The notes: generated from the sequence alone by a model not told the origin. 64,000 nt of DNA from Pseudogracilibacillus auburnensis (GCF_003201975.1 NZ_QJJQ01000011.1:1-64000); one strand, 5' to 3'; shown: positions 52,763 through 63,235, counted from the first letter of the stretch. Made by a program: numbers and translations.

Positions 52763-52933
52763 ATAGACGCCGGCAGAGGTGATGTTGCACGTATGTAAAT
52801 AAGGTGGATGAACTTATTGACTAATTCTTTACTGCGAGAACAAAAGCTGCACTTACGATGTACAATGATAATTGCAACGAGTATGCAAGTCCCAGGACGT
52901 CGCGCTTTTAACAAGTGAGCGGTAAGAAAGGAT

Positions 52934-53395
52934 TTATGCTTTCTTATCTGCTAAAATCTCTTTTAATTCGTCTAAAAAGACATTAATATTTTCAAATTGA
53001 CGGTAAACAGAAGCAAACCGTACATACGCTACTTCATCAATTTCAGATAATCTTTCTAATACCATTTCCCCGATATGTTGACTATTAATCTCGGGTTTAT
53101 CTGAATTACGTATTTCTTGCTCTACATCAAGAGCAATTTGTTCAATTTCTTCAATTGTAACTGGCCGCTTTTCGCAAGCTCTCATAAGTCCTCTAATTAG
53201 CTTATCACGATTAAATTCTTGTCTTGTCCCATCTTTTTTCACAATAATTAACGGCGTCTCTTCTTTTCGCTCAAACGTTCTAAAACGAAATCCACATCGT
53301 TCACATTCTCGTCGTCTTCGAATAGCATCTCCGTCTTCAAAAGGTCTTGAATCGAGAACACGTGAATTTTTATGGTAACATTTTGGACAGTTCAT
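52934..53395 (-). CDS. nrdR: Transcriptional repressor NrdR
   Basis: 153 aa. N-terminal zinc ribbon (CPKC...CERC) and central ATP-cone domain ([20 protein letters not shown]). Senses dATP/ATP to repress ribonucleotide reductase genes by binding NrdR boxes. The position before dnaB matches B. subtilis ytcG. Confidence 0.97.
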   Translation of the reverse strand: MNCPKCYHKNSRVLDSRPFEDGDAIRRRRECERCGFRFRTFERKEETPLIIVKKDGTRQEFNRDKLIRGLMRACEKRPVTIEEIEQIALDVEQEIRNSDKPEINSQHIGEMVLERLSEIDEVAYVRFASVYRQFENINVFLDELKEILADKKA

Positions 53396-53673
53396 TTACT
53401 TTCAACCCCATTCATCTTTCGAAACCAATTAACGTCCATTCTATATTCTTATAGTTTATCATGTTTTAGACGATTTCCATAATGATTGAAAAGGATGGGT
53501 ATTTTGTCCAACGTTTATCTATGAAAAATTAGTCATTGTTGTAGAAGATAATATGACAATGAACTTGATCTTACAAAGAAAAAAGGGATTTAGCCTTTGG
53601 AGGAACCTTTTACCTTTTAGGATAAAGGACATATATACGTGAAAAACTCATCATAAAACTGTATTCAAACAAG

Positions 53674-53705
53674 AAAAAGTTGTCCTATGAAAGACAACTT
53701 TTTTG
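53674..53705. terminator. gapB terminator
   Basis: AAAAAGTTGTC/GACAACTTTTTT perfect stem with A- and T-runs, 10 bases past the gapB stop; usable from both sides. The region 53396-53673 has no gene that I can support. Confidence 0.93.
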
Positions 53706-53714
53706 GACGACAAT

Positions 53715-54758
53715 TTATGAAATTTTAACCTTATTTTTCAATTCTATTTGTTCAATTGATTTTCCGACAAATTTCGCCAAATCAACAACCCTTGCGGAAT
53801 AACCCCACTCATTATCATACCAAGCTAAAATTTTAATTTTCTTATCTTCCATTACAATAGTAGAAAGCCCATCAATAATTGCCGAATAATCTGTTGTAGC
53901 ATAATCGATCGATACAAGTGGTTCATCACTATATTGAACAATACCGCTCATCTTCCCATTTGCCGCTTCCTTAAAAACATTGTTTACTTCTTCAACCGTT
54001 ACTTCTTTTTCCACATCAACAACTAAGTCAACTAATGAAACATTTGGCGTCGGTACACGTAATGCCATCCCGTGTAGTTTTCCGTTTAAATGTGGTAATA
54101 CTTCACCTAATGCTTTTGCTGCACCGGTTGAAGTTGGAATGATTGATTGACCACATGCACGTGCTCGACGTAAATCTTTATGCGGGTTGTCCAAGCTTTG
54201 TTGATCTGACGTATATGCATGAACAGTCGTCATTAATCCATTAATAATCGAATAGTTTTCATCTAATACTTTTACTACCGGGGCTAAACAGTTTGTCGTA
54301 CAAGATGCATTTGAAACGACATGATCTGTTTCTGGATCATACGTGTCTTCATTTACTCCAAGAACAATTGTATTATCAACGTTCGTTCCAGGAGCTGTTA
54401 TAATCACTTTTTTTGCTCCAGCTTGTAAGTGACGACTTGCTCCTTCTTTTGAATTAAATTTTCCAGTTGCTTCAATTACGATATCAATATCATTTTCTAA
54501 CCATGGTAATCTTTCCGGCTCACGAGAGTTTACATGTAAAATTTTTTGTCCATTTATTTCAAAGCCGTCTTCTAAAATGTTAATATCACATTCAAAAATG
54601 CCATGGACACTATCATACTTAATCAAATGTGCTAATGTTTCCTCAGGATAACTTGCATTAATTGCTACGACATCAATATTTTCATCTAAAATAGCTTGAC
54701 GAAATACCATTCGTCCAATTCTTCCAAATCCATTAATGGCAATTCGAGTTTTGCTCAT
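53715..54758 (-). CDS. gapB: Glyceraldehyde-3-phosphate dehydrogenase, GapB type
   Basis: 347 aa from ATG 54758 (GGGAGGA upstream). Rossmann INGFGRIGRMVFRQA, catalytic Cys in ASCTTNCLAPV, and WYDNEWGYSARVVDLAKF. Placement between coaE-side genes and nrdR is that of the gluconeogenic, NADP-preferring GapB of Bacillus. In B. subtilis it is repressed by CcpN; I do not see the operator. Confidence 0.95.
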   Translation of the reverse strand: MSKTRIAINGFGRIGRMVFRQAILDENIDVVAINASYPEETLAHLIKYDSVHGIFECDINILEDGFEINGQKILHVNSREPERLPWLENDIDIVIEATGKFNSKEGASRHLQAGAKKVIITAPGTNVDNTIVLGVNEDTYDPETDHVVSNASCTTNCLAPVVKVLDENYSIINGLMTTVHAYTSDQQSLDNPHKDLRRARACGQSIIPTSTGAAKALGEVLPHLNGKLHGMALRVPTPNVSLVDLVVDVEKEVTVEEVNNVFKEAANGKMSGIVQYSDEPLVSIDYATTDYSAIIDGLSTIVMEDKKIKILAWYDNEWGYSARVVDLAKFVGKSIEQIELKNKVKIS

Positions 54759-54947
54759 GTATAGTCCTCCCAATATGTGCTACACTGATTCAATATATTT
54801 CATAATTAGTATAACACATTTAACGGAAAATGTGCTATCAAATGTGTATAATTTCGTAATTTATTTTATCCTTTTTCCATATTTACTATTCCATCTTCCA
54901 TTTATTGAGATGGAATAAAAAAGGAGCAAACCTTTTTTCAAGTTCAC

Positions 54948-56051
54948 TCATTGTATGTCAATATGTTTACTCCTATCATCTTTATATTTTCGATAAAAAT
55001 CAATCATCGGGTGTAAAGTCTCTTGGAGATCAGGGCAGTCAATATTTGCTTCTTTCAAATCCGCTTGCGCTTGAGAGGAATCATAGGATGAGTGAATCGT
55101 AAAATAATCCATTGCTTCTTCTTCTACTTTTAGCCATTTTCTAATTGGTGAAAAGGATAACCATAATTTCACAAAGGATACGGGAATCGTTCCTTTCGGG
55201 GTTCTTCCAATATAAAGTTCAGCAATCATTTTTTGTAATTCGTCTGTATTGTATGGATTAGGGTCTGTTAAATGATACGTTTTTCCTTCACCAATTGGAT
55301 TCATTGCTAAAAAACTTGTCGCTTTTAAAACATAATCACTAGAAACAAAATTACCTTCGGGTGGTTTCTTTGCTTTCATATACGGTAACATTGGCAAATG
55401 TTTTAATTTATCGTAAAAATGTAACATAAAATAAAGCCCATCAAACTTAATCGTTTCACCTGTTTTAGAATGGCCCTTTACAATCCCTGGTCGAATAATT
55501 GTAGTTGGCACATATGGTTTACGTTTTTCCACTAGTACTTCTGCTTCAAACTTTGTTTGTTCATAATGGTTACGGAATGTTTGCCCTTTTTCAAGTTCAT
55601 GCTCATATATGCGGCCCTCACGTTTCCCGGAAACATATGCCGTACTAAAGTAAATGTATCGCTCTAAATGAGGGAGTGATTGTACCCAGTCGTTTACACA
55701 TTTTGTACCATGAACGTTTACTAGTTGGGCGATTTTTTTAGGCACTGCGAGATCATAAATAGCAGCTAGATGAAAAACATGTGTCACGTTATTTTGCAAC
55801 TTTTTTTGATTAAGTTCATCAATCGCTAAGCTTTCCTTCGTTATATCACCGACAATTAATGTGAAAAAGTCTTTTGGAAGAGCTGCTTTTTTCACATAAT
55901 AGTTTATTTCCGTTTGTGCCTTCCCTTTTTCATTTGCTAAAACGAGTAAATAAATATGTGAAATGGAATGACGATGATCTTGAATTAACTGTCTGATTAA
56001 ATATGATGCTAAAAAACCTGGATAACCTGTTAAAAATAATGTTTTTTTCAT
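54948..56051 (-). CDS. SDR-family NAD-binding protein (reductase/male-sterility type)
   Basis: 367 aa from ATG 56051 (GGACTTAG upstream). Extended SDR: cofactor loop TGYPGFLASYL, FHLAAIYDL, catalytic Tyr/Lys in YEQTKFEAE preceded by STAYVSG. Resembles the NAD_binding_4 thioester-reductase-like proteins common in bacilli. It occupies the gapB-coaE interval. Substrate unknown. Confidence 0.87.
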   Translation of the reverse strand: MKKTLFLTGYPGFLASYLIRQLIQDHRHSISHIYLLVLANEKGKAQTEINYYVKKAALPKDFFTLIVGDITKESLAIDELNQKKLQNNVTHVFHLAAIYDLAVPKKIAQLVNVHGTKCVNDWVQSLPHLERYIYFSTAYVSGKREGRIYEHELEKGQTFRNHYEQTKFEAEVLVEKRKPYVPTTIIRPGIVKGHSKTGETIKFDGLYFMLHFYDKLKHLPMLPYMKAKKPPEGNFVSSDYVLKATSFLAMNPIGEGKTYHLTDPNPYNTDELQKMIAELYIGRTPKGTIPVSFVKLWLSFSPIRKWLKVEEEAMDYFTIHSSYDSSQAQADLKEANIDCPDLQETLHPMIDFYRKYKDDRSKHIDIQ

Positions 56052-56245
56052 GTATCTAAGTCCTTTCACATCTTTTTAGAATTTTCTAATATTTTGTGCT
56101 GAACAAGAACAACCATGTCATGTAAACGATATGACCGAAATTCTTGCCATTTGAGTATTCTTTACTTAAACATATGCAAAGTTCCATCCAACGTGAGGTT
56201 TCAGAAATAACATCAGCAAAATCACTACTTACATAAAAATTTCAC

Positions 56246-56857
56246 TCATGACCCTTTAACTCCCCAGGTTAATAAAATGTCCTTCAATTGTTGATATGAT
56301 TGCTCTTCTGTTCCATTATTGTCAATGACAGCATCTGCCTTTTTTGCTTTTTCAGCGACCGGAATTTGGGCATCTATTCTCCGCTTCGCTTCTTCTTTTG
56401 TACTATCATCTCGCTCCATAATCCGTTTAAGTTGTACACCAGGATCAACTGCAACAACGATAACTTTGTCAACAAAATGTGTAAGTCCACTTTCATATAA
56501 AAGAGGAATATCTAAAACGACACTTTTTTCTCCCTGTTCTATATAGCGGTCTCTTTGTCTGATCATTTCTTTTCTAATTGCGGGATGGATAATTTCATTT
56601 AATTTTTTTCGTTTATGCTCGTCATTAAAAACAATTTCACCTAATGCCTTTCTATCAAGTGTCCTATCCCTATCATCTTGCAAAATTTGTTCACCAAATG
56701 CAGCAACAATCTTTTTATATGCCTCTTCTTCCGGCTCTACAACTTCACGGGCAATTACATCTGCATCGACAACTGGAATACTCCATTCACGAAACTTCTT
56801 GGCAATTGTACTTTTTCCAGTACCAATACTTCCAGTGAGTCCAATAATTAGCGCCAT
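56246..56857 (-). CDS. coaE: Dephospho-CoA kinase
   Basis: 203 aa P-loop kinase for the last step of CoA synthesis. Walker A GLTGSIGTGKS, VDADVIAREV, DIPLLYESGL and the lid DDSTKEEAKRRIDAQ. Intact. Confidence 0.97.
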   Translation of the reverse strand: MALIIGLTGSIGTGKSTIAKKFREWSIPVVDADVIAREVVEPEEEAYKKIVAAFGEQILQDDRDRTLDRKALGEIVFNDEHKRKKLNEIIHPAIRKEMIRQRDRYIEQGEKSVVLDIPLLYESGLTHFVDKVIVVAVDPGVQLKRIMERDDSTKEEAKRRIDAQIPVAEKAKKADAVIDNNGTEEQSYQQLKDILLTWGVKGS

Positions 56858-57257
56858 ATGTCAATCTCCTTTTTTGTTAAGCTCACCTGCTATTTAAAAC
56901 AGCCCCGAATACACTTTCGCTTCCCGATAGCAGTCGGCGGGTAAACCTCCGACGCAAAATGTTTATTGCACTAAACTGAGGTATCAGAAGTCTAGAACGT
57001 ACCAATGTTGGCACAAAAGCTCTTCAATGCGACTGAGCAGACACATGGACATGACGTTTATCATTGACCTCGGAGTTCGAGTCTTCAACGGCTATAAAGG
57101 TTTCCGACGCACCTAAACGTGCTCGTGCAATCTTTACAGTGGACGAGTGAAAGCGTAGTCCAAGTTTGTAGTGTATTTAGTCAGCGTGTATTCGGTTTAG
57201 TCAGTGCATCTAATAAAGTTTTTAACTGTCTTGAAATCCTCTCTTACGGTGCCGAAT
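56858..57257. other. GC-richer intergenic stretch where ytaF would lie
   Basis: 400 bases between coaE and mutM with no acceptable ORF. In B. subtilis the sporulation gene ytaF lies here. I can see no residue-level trace of it, so replacement rather than decay is likely. Confidence 0.4.
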
Positions 57258-58085
57258 CTACAAAGATTGGCATTTGGGGCATATATGGGTTCCACGACCA
57301 GCAACTTTCAATTTAATAATTTCAACACCACATACTTTACATTGTTTATTTTGTTGACCGTAAACAAATAATTCTTGCTGGAACATCCCCATTTCGCCTG
57401 CTCCATCCACATAAGACCGAATCGTCGTTCCACCTTGTTTTACTGCTTTTTCTAATACAAGATGCGCATTTTTCCATATTGTTTTTACTTCATTTTCGGT
57501 TAACTTATTTGCACGCTTTTCTGGATGAACGTTCGATAAAAACAATACTTCATCCACATAAATGTTTCCAAGTCCTGCAATAATCGACTGATCAAGCAAT
57601 GTCGCTTTAATATTTCGTGTTGTTTTCATTACTTTATCCAAAACATAGTCTTTTGTATATTCCTTTTGAAATGGATCGGGTCCTAATTGATTCAATGGTT
57701 TTGTATTTAATTCTGATCCAGTTGGAAAAACATGCATCGTACCAAATTTACGAACATCATGATAACGAAGCTCTGATCCATCGGTAAAATGGAAAATGAC
57801 GTGTGTATGTTTTGCCACAGGTTCACTCATTGGTACGACCCGGTATTTTCCTTCCATGCGTAAATGGGAAACAAGCACATGATCAGTTAAATAAAATAAT
57901 AAAAATTTACCCCGTCGGTCGACTTTTCGGATCGTTTCATTCTTCAAAATAGTTTTGAAATGTTCCACATCATCTGGCTGCTTAATTATTTTCGGCCAAT
58001 GGACAGTTATATTTTCAATTGTTTTATTGATAACCAAGTTTTCTAATGTTTTTCGAATTGTTTCTACTTCTGGTAACTCTGGCAT
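57258..58085 (-). CDS. mutM: Formamidopyrimidine-DNA glycosylase
   Basis: 275 aa. Catalytic N-terminal Pro-Glu (MPELPEVETIRKTL), the loop GLGNIYVDEVLF, and the C-terminal zinc finger CKVCGVEIIKLKVAGRGTHI with CPKC. Removes 8-oxoguanine and nicks the site. 18 bases after polA. Confidence 0.98.
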   Translation of the reverse strand: MPELPEVETIRKTLENLVINKTIENITVHWPKIIKQPDDVEHFKTILKNETIRKVDRRGKFLLFYLTDHVLVSHLRMEGKYRVVPMSEPVAKHTHVIFHFTDGSELRYHDVRKFGTMHVFPTGSELNTKPLNQLGPDPFQKEYTKDYVLDKVMKTTRNIKATLLDQSIIAGLGNIYVDEVLFLSNVHPEKRANKLTENEVKTIWKNAHLVLEKAVKQGGTTIRSYVDGAGEMGMFQQELFVYGQQNKQCKVCGVEIIKLKVAGRGTHICPKCQSL

Positions 58086-58103
58086 TTCAGTTTAACCTTC
58101 TTT

Positions 58104-60737
58104 CTAATTCGCATCAAACCAGCTTTTCCCGTATGAATAATCTACCATTAATGGTACGTTCAGTTGGACTGTCTTTTCCATCACTTCTGGTACTATTTTT
58201 GCTAATACGTCCATTTCTTCTTTTGGCGCTTCCAAAATAAGCTCATCATGTACTTGCATTAGCATACGTGCTTGTAATTTTTCTTCTTTCAACCGTTGAT
58301 CTAAATCAATCATCGCTTTCTTTATTATATCTGCTGCACTTCCTTGTATTGGTGTATTCATAGCTGTTCTTTCGGCAAAACTTCTTTGATTAAAATTACT
58401 GCTCGTAATTTCAGGTAAATATCGTCTTCGTTTCATAATCGTAGAAACGTATCCATTATGTTTTGCCTCTTGTACGATATCTTCCATATACTGTTTAACA
58501 TCAGGGTAAATGGCAAAATATTTATCAATAAATTGTTTTGCTTCTTTACGTGTAATTTGTAAACTTTGGGACAAACCATAATCACTTATCCCATATACAA
58601 TTCCAAAATTAACCGCTTTTGCTTGGCGTCGCATATTACTGTTAACTTCCGATTCTTCTACATGAAAAACGTCCATCGCTGTTTGGGTATGGATGTCTTT
58701 ATTTTCTTGAAATGCCTCCATTAATTTTTTATCGCCCGAAATATGAGCAAGAACGCGTAATTCAATTTGCGAATAATCCGCTGCAAACATTAGCCAATCT
58801 TTTTGGGAAGAAGTGAAAGCTTGTCTAATTTTTCGGCCTTCTTCCAATCTAATCGGTATATTTTGTAAGTTCGGTTCTGTTGAACTAAGTCTTCCTGTTT
58901 GTGTTAATGCTTGGTTAAAGCGAGTATGAATCTTATGTGTATCTTTATGGACGACTTTAAGCAATCCTTCGACATATGTTGATTGTAGCTTTTTTAATTG
59001 ACGGTACAATAATAGTTTCGGAATGATTTCATGTTCTGGTTGTAATCTTTCTAGTACATCGGCTGCCGTAGAATAACCTGTTTTTGTCTTTTTGATCACT
59101 GGTAATTTTAGTTTTTCAAATAAAATTACCGATAGTTGTTTCGGTGAGTTTGTATTAAATTTTTCCCCAGCAAGTTCATGTATTTCCGCTTCTATCGTAT
59201 CTAAACGTTCCGTTAATTCTACACCCATCTCCTTTAAACGTTCGACATCGACTTGAACACCGACATGTTCGATGTCAGCAAGGATTAAAGCTAATGGTAA
59301 TTCTAGTTCTTTAAACAGTTCCATTTGTTCATTTTTCTTTAATTCATCTATAAACCGATCCTTTAAAGTGTAAATAATATTCGTTTTTCGGGCGATATGT
59401 TCACTTAAAACGGAAAATGCTGGGACAGCAAGTTTTGCCCCTTTCCCGTATACTTCCTCGTCTAAATAAACATCTTTTTCTCCCAGACGACGGCCAATAG
59501 CTGTAATTTCTTCATTATTATCTGCCGGATTAAGTAAGTATGCAGCGAGTTGCAAGTCAAATGAAATTCCTTTTAGATGGACTCCACGATTTAATAAAGC
59601 AACTTTCATTGCTTTTGCATCAAAGACAAATTTTTTCTTTGTCTCATCTTCAAGCCATTGGATAAATACATCTGATTGGAATGCTTTTTCTGTTTCTATG
59701 ACAAAACAACCTTTTTCACCAACAATACTAACTGCTTCTATCTTTGCTTCATGATAGTTTTCCGTCACCATCTCTAAATGAAGAGCTTCTTCACCTGTAA
59801 AAAGGTCTGTTGAAAGCTCGTCAATGATGTCATAATGAAACGGCTCCAGTTCCATTTGCGGTGCTTCCTCAGCTTCACCATGTAATCGATCTAGCAATGT
59901 TCTAAATCCAAGTTCTGAAAACAATGAATAAATATCTTGATATTCATACCCTTCAAAATTTAGATCTTCTAGTGAAATCGTTATTGGTGATTCTATATTA
60001 ATCGTCGCTAAATCCCTGCTCATCCATGCATCTTCTTTATATGTTTCTAATTTTTCTTTTAATTTTTTCGCTGTTATTTCATCAATATGATCGTATAAAT
60101 TTTCAAGTGTCCTATATTGTTTCAGTAGTTTTGTTGCTGTTTTAACCCCAACTCCGGGAACTCCAGGAATATTATCTGAACTATCTCCCATCAATGCTTT
60201 TAAATCGATAATTTGTTCTGGAGTTAATTCCATTTTTTCGAGTAAACTTTCAGGTGTATACGATTCTACTTCACTAACGCCTTTTTTCGTTACATCTACT
60301 GTTACATTTTCCGAAACGAGCTGAAGTAAATCTTGATCTCCAGAAATAACTTTTACATCCCACTTTTCTTTATTGCTCATATTAGCAAGCGTGCCAATAA
60401 TGTCATCTGCTTCATACATATCTAATTCATAGTGTGGAATATGAAAGGCTTTAAGTAGTTCTCTCGTGAGAGGAAATTGTTCAGATAGTTCAGGTGGTGT
60501 CTTTTGTCTACCGCCTTTATACTCTTTAAATGTGGAATGTCTGAAAGTAGTTTTACCCGCATCAAAGGCTACGAGCATATGTGTTGGTTTTTCTTCTTCT
60601 AAAATGTTTAACAAAATATTTGTAAATCCATAAACAGCATTTGTATAGACTCCTTTATCATTATGCAGTAAAGGGAGTGCATAAAAAGCTCGGAACAATA
60701 AACTATTTCCATCAATTAGTACTAATTTTTTTGACAT
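58104..60737 (-). CDS. polA: DNA polymerase I
   Basis: 877 aa. 5' nuclease domain (1-290: DGNSLLFRAFYALP, GDQDLLQLV, ALMGDSSDNIPGVPGVG), a degenerate 3'-5' exonuclease domain lacking the catalytic acidic set, and the polymerase domain with AADYSQIELRVLAHISGD, RRQAKAVNFGIVYG and MQVHDELILE. Acts in repair and Okazaki-fragment maturation. Confidence 0.98.
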   Translation of the reverse strand: MSKKLVLIDGNSLLFRAFYALPLLHNDKGVYTNAVYGFTNILLNILEEEKPTHMLVAFDAGKTTFRHSTFKEYKGGRQKTPPELSEQFPLTRELLKAFHIPHYELDMYEADDIIGTLANMSNKEKWDVKVISGDQDLLQLVSENVTVDVTKKGVSEVESYTPESLLEKMELTPEQIIDLKALMGDSSDNIPGVPGVGVKTATKLLKQYRTLENLYDHIDEITAKKLKEKLETYKEDAWMSRDLATINIESPITISLEDLNFEGYEYQDIYSLFSELGFRTLLDRLHGEAEEAPQMELEPFHYDIIDELSTDLFTGEEALHLEMVTENYHEAKIEAVSIVGEKGCFVIETEKAFQSDVFIQWLEDETKKKFVFDAKAMKVALLNRGVHLKGISFDLQLAAYLLNPADNNEEITAIGRRLGEKDVYLDEEVYGKGAKLAVPAFSVLSEHIARKTNIIYTLKDRFIDELKKNEQMELFKELELPLALILADIEHVGVQVDVERLKEMGVELTERLDTIEAEIHELAGEKFNTNSPKQLSVILFEKLKLPVIKKTKTGYSTAADVLERLQPEHEIIPKLLLYRQLKKLQSTYVEGLLKVVHKDTHKIHTRFNQALTQTGRLSSTEPNLQNIPIRLEEGRKIRQAFTSSQKDWLMFAADYSQIELRVLAHISGDKKLMEAFQENKDIHTQTAMDVFHVEESEVNSNMRRQAKAVNFGIVYGISDYGLSQSLQITRKEAKQFIDKYFAIYPDVKQYMEDIVQEAKHNGYVSTIMKRRRYLPEITSSNFNQRSFAERTAMNTPIQGSAADIIKKAMIDLDQRLKEEKLQARMLMQVHDELILEAPKEEMDVLAKIVPEVMEKTVQLNVPLMVDYSYGKSWFDAN

Positions 60738-60806
60738 AAAATTGCCTCCTAAAATACAACCTCGTACACTTTATTATAGATTAAACCACAACAATGATAA
60801 AGTAAA

Positions 60807-60825
60807 CACACCGATTGACGAGCCG
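60807..60825. repeat. Intergenic repeat copy R4
   Basis: Exact CACACCGATTGACGAGCCG core upstream of polA, followed by GATGATGTTGCACTTATG; a weaker echo (AAACACGATTCACGAGAC) follows about 90 bases later. The region 60738-61147 has no gene. Confidence 0.85.
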
Positions 60826-61147
60826 TTTGGCGACGGCAGAGATGATGTTGCACTTATGTAAGCAAAACAGCGGGTAGCTGGTTTTATGACGAAAGTAAAC
60901 ACGATTCACGAGACAAAAGGCAAAGTTAGAGGTGATGTTTCATTTACAACGCACCAAGACGTGTTAGTGCAATGTTTTTATTACAACGGGCAAGCATGCT
61001 ACACGTTTCCCAAGTAGCTGTGTTAGGGGGAATTAATTAGATTGGTTTTAGGTATATTGTGAGTGGGAGTATTTAGATAGTGGGTGTAGGAGTTTTGGGA
61101 ACTGCGGAAAATTTTGAAAAAGCACGGGAATTTCGTGTGTCAATGCG

Positions 61148-61171
61148 GAAAAACCCCCATATCGAGGGGGT
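61148..61171 (-). terminator. phoPR terminator
   Basis: CCCCC/GGGGG stem (61154-61158, 61166-61170) with TTTTTC on the - strand, directly after the phoR stop. Confidence 0.9.
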
Positions 61172-61172
61172 A

Positions 61173-62546
61173 TTAATTTTGATCTTTTGGAATATAGACT
61201 GCGAAGGTGGTTCCTTTCCCTAATTCACTTTCCACCTCAATTTCACCTTTATGGACTTCCACAATATGCTTTACAATGGCAAGTCCTAGTCCAGTACCAC
61301 CTGTATCGCGACTTCTATCTTTATCTACTCGATAGAACCGTTCAAAAATACGTGGTAATGCTTCTTTTCCAATGCCAATCCCAGTATCTTTCACTATAAA
61401 GCATACTTTATCTTCAAATTCTTTAATCTTTACCGATACTAATCCTTTTTCAGGTGTATAACTAATAGCATTCGTTAATAAGTTTAAAAGAATTTGTTTC
61501 ATTTTATCCTCATCAGCTTCAAATTTTAATTCTTCCTCAGCATCAACTTGAACTTCTATTTGTTTTTGATCTGCATGTTGTTGAACGAGCGGTAAAATTT
61601 CATCTAACATTAGCCCGACGTGAACGGTAGATACGTTTATCGTCGACTCGTCTTTTTCCAATTTAGATAAAATGAGTAAATCGTCAATAAGTAATTGGAT
61701 TCGTTTACTTTCGTCGAAAATAATATTTAAAAACTGACTACGTGCTTCTGGATCTTCGGCTGCGCCATCCAATAATGTTTCTGCAAACCCTCTAATGGAT
61801 GTGATAGGAGTTTTTAATTCATGTGAAACGTTTGCAACAAAGTCTTTACGCATTACTTCTACATTTTTAAATTCCGTTATGTCATAAATTACTAGTACAG
61901 CTCCTTTTAACATATTTCGTTCATTAAAAATAGGGGCTCCGACAATTTCTAAGTAAACTCTTTCCCCACCTTCTTTTATCGAAAAAAGATGTTTTACATG
62001 TTTTTCATACAAAAATGTCTCTTGAACGGTATGATGAATTTGTTCATTTCCTAATACATCATAGTATAAATAACCAATGTAATCTTGTGGGGTTCTCCCA
62101 AACATTGAAATGAATTTTCGATTTACGACATGAATATACCCTTTTTCGTCTATTAAAACTAGTCCACTTTCTGAATTTTCTATGACAGTAGACAACTGTT
62201 CTGCTTGAATTTGTTCTTGAATCGTTAATTCACTTAAATTTCTTGCAAGTGAATTTATTTTTGTACTCAATTGTCCGATTGATCCGTTCATTCGGTGGTG
62301 AATTCTTGCGTGGTAATTCCCTTGTAATAATTTATCCATCGTTTCGGACGCTTTATCAATCGGCTTCACATATTTATCAAAAAAGTAAAATAACGCTAAT
62401 ACTAAGGTGATATACTCGATTACTAGCACGGCTAAAAGCACATAAAAGTTAGAAACAAATTGGAATAAAATCGCACCAGATAAGGCTAGTACGAATAAAA
62501 TTAAGAATGAATAACCTATTAATTTTTTAGATAGCAGTTTTTTCAT
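61173..62546 (-). CDS. phoR: PhoR-type sensor histidine kinase without the large outer domain
   Basis: 457 aa. Two TM helices (about 12-31 and 33-53) nearly adjacent, HAMP (VKPIDKASETMDKLLQG), PAS (LIDEKGYIHVVNRKFISMFG), HisKA with FVANVSHELKTPITSI, HATPase NAISYTPEKG and DTGIGIGKEAL. B. subtilis PhoR is about 579 aa with an extracytoplasmic PAS-like domain between its TMs; here that is absent, as in shorter PhoR/PnpS forms. It overlaps phoP by 4 bases. Confidence 0.92.
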   Translation of the reverse strand: MKKLLSKKLIGYSFLILFVLALSGAILFQFVSNFYVLLAVLVIEYITLVLALFYFFDKYVKPIDKASETMDKLLQGNYHARIHHRMNGSIGQLSTKINSLARNLSELTIQEQIQAEQLSTVIENSESGLVLIDEKGYIHVVNRKFISMFGRTPQDYIGYLYYDVLGNEQIHHTVQETFLYEKHVKHLFSIKEGGERVYLEIVGAPIFNERNMLKGAVLVIYDITEFKNVEVMRKDFVANVSHELKTPITSIRGFAETLLDGAAEDPEARSQFLNIIFDESKRIQLLIDDLLILSKLEKDESTINVSTVHVGLMLDEILPLVQQHADQKQIEVQVDAEEELKFEADEDKMKQILLNLLTNAISYTPEKGLVSVKIKEFEDKVCFIVKDTGIGIGKEALPRIFERFYRVDKDRSRDTGGTGLGLAIVKHIVEVHKGEIEVESELGKGTTFAVYIPKDQN

Positions 62547-63235
62547 GTAGGCTCCTCCATTTTGTATCCGAAGCCTCGTACAGTCTTAATATAGACTGGA
62601 TTTTTAGTATCCGATTCTATTTTATCCCGTAAGTGACTAACTTGTACATCAACAATTCGCGTATCTCCAACAAAGTCATATTCCCATACCGAATTTAACA
62701 ATTGTTCTCTTGATAAAATTTGTCCCTTATGTTTAGCTAAATAAACGAGTAACTCAAATTCTTTTCTCGTTAATTCAAGCAATTCTCCTTTGAAATACGC
62801 TTCAAACCTTTCAGGATGCACTTCAAGATCCCCAACTTTTAACTCAGGTGTTTCATAATCTGTGCTTCTATCTGTACGCCTTAAAATAGCATTAATTCTA
62901 GCGATTAATTCTTTTGGACTAAATGGTTTCGTTAAGTAATCATCAGCCCCCATCTCAAGTCCATATATTTTATCATATTCGTCATCTTTTGCTGTTAACA
63001 TTAGGATTGGGATATAGTCATTATTTTGCCGTATTGTTTTGCATACCTCCATCCCATCCATCTTTGGTAACATTAAATCTAATACAATTAAGTCAAACTT
63101 GTTCTTCTGCGTCTTTTCGATTGCTTCTTCCCCATTATAAGCAACCTCTGTCATAAAGCCTGCCTTTTCAAGATTATATTTTATTAATGTTACAATAGAT
63201 GGTTCGTCTTCTACAATTAATATTGATCGCTCCAA
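62543..63235 (-). CDS. phoP: PhoP-type response regulator
   Basis: 230 aa OmpR/PhoB family. Receiver with EDE at 9-11, Asp in IVLDLMLPKMDG, Lys in YLTKPF; winged-helix effector ELTRKEFELLVYLAKHKG and DTRIVDVQVSHLRDKI. Phosphate-starvation regulator in bacilli. Its position upstream of phoR and polA is canonical. Confidence 0.95.
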   Translation of the reverse strand: MERSILIVEDEPSIVTLIKYNLEKAGFMTEVAYNGEEAIEKTQKNKFDLIVLDLMLPKMDGMEVCKTIRQNNDYIPILMLTAKDDEYDKIYGLEMGADDYLTKPFSPKELIARINAILRRTDRSTDYETPELKVGDLEVHPERFEAYFKGELLELTRKEFELLVYLAKHKGQILSREQLLNSVWEYDFVGDTRIVDVQVSHLRDKIESDTKNPVYIKTVRGFGYKMEEPT

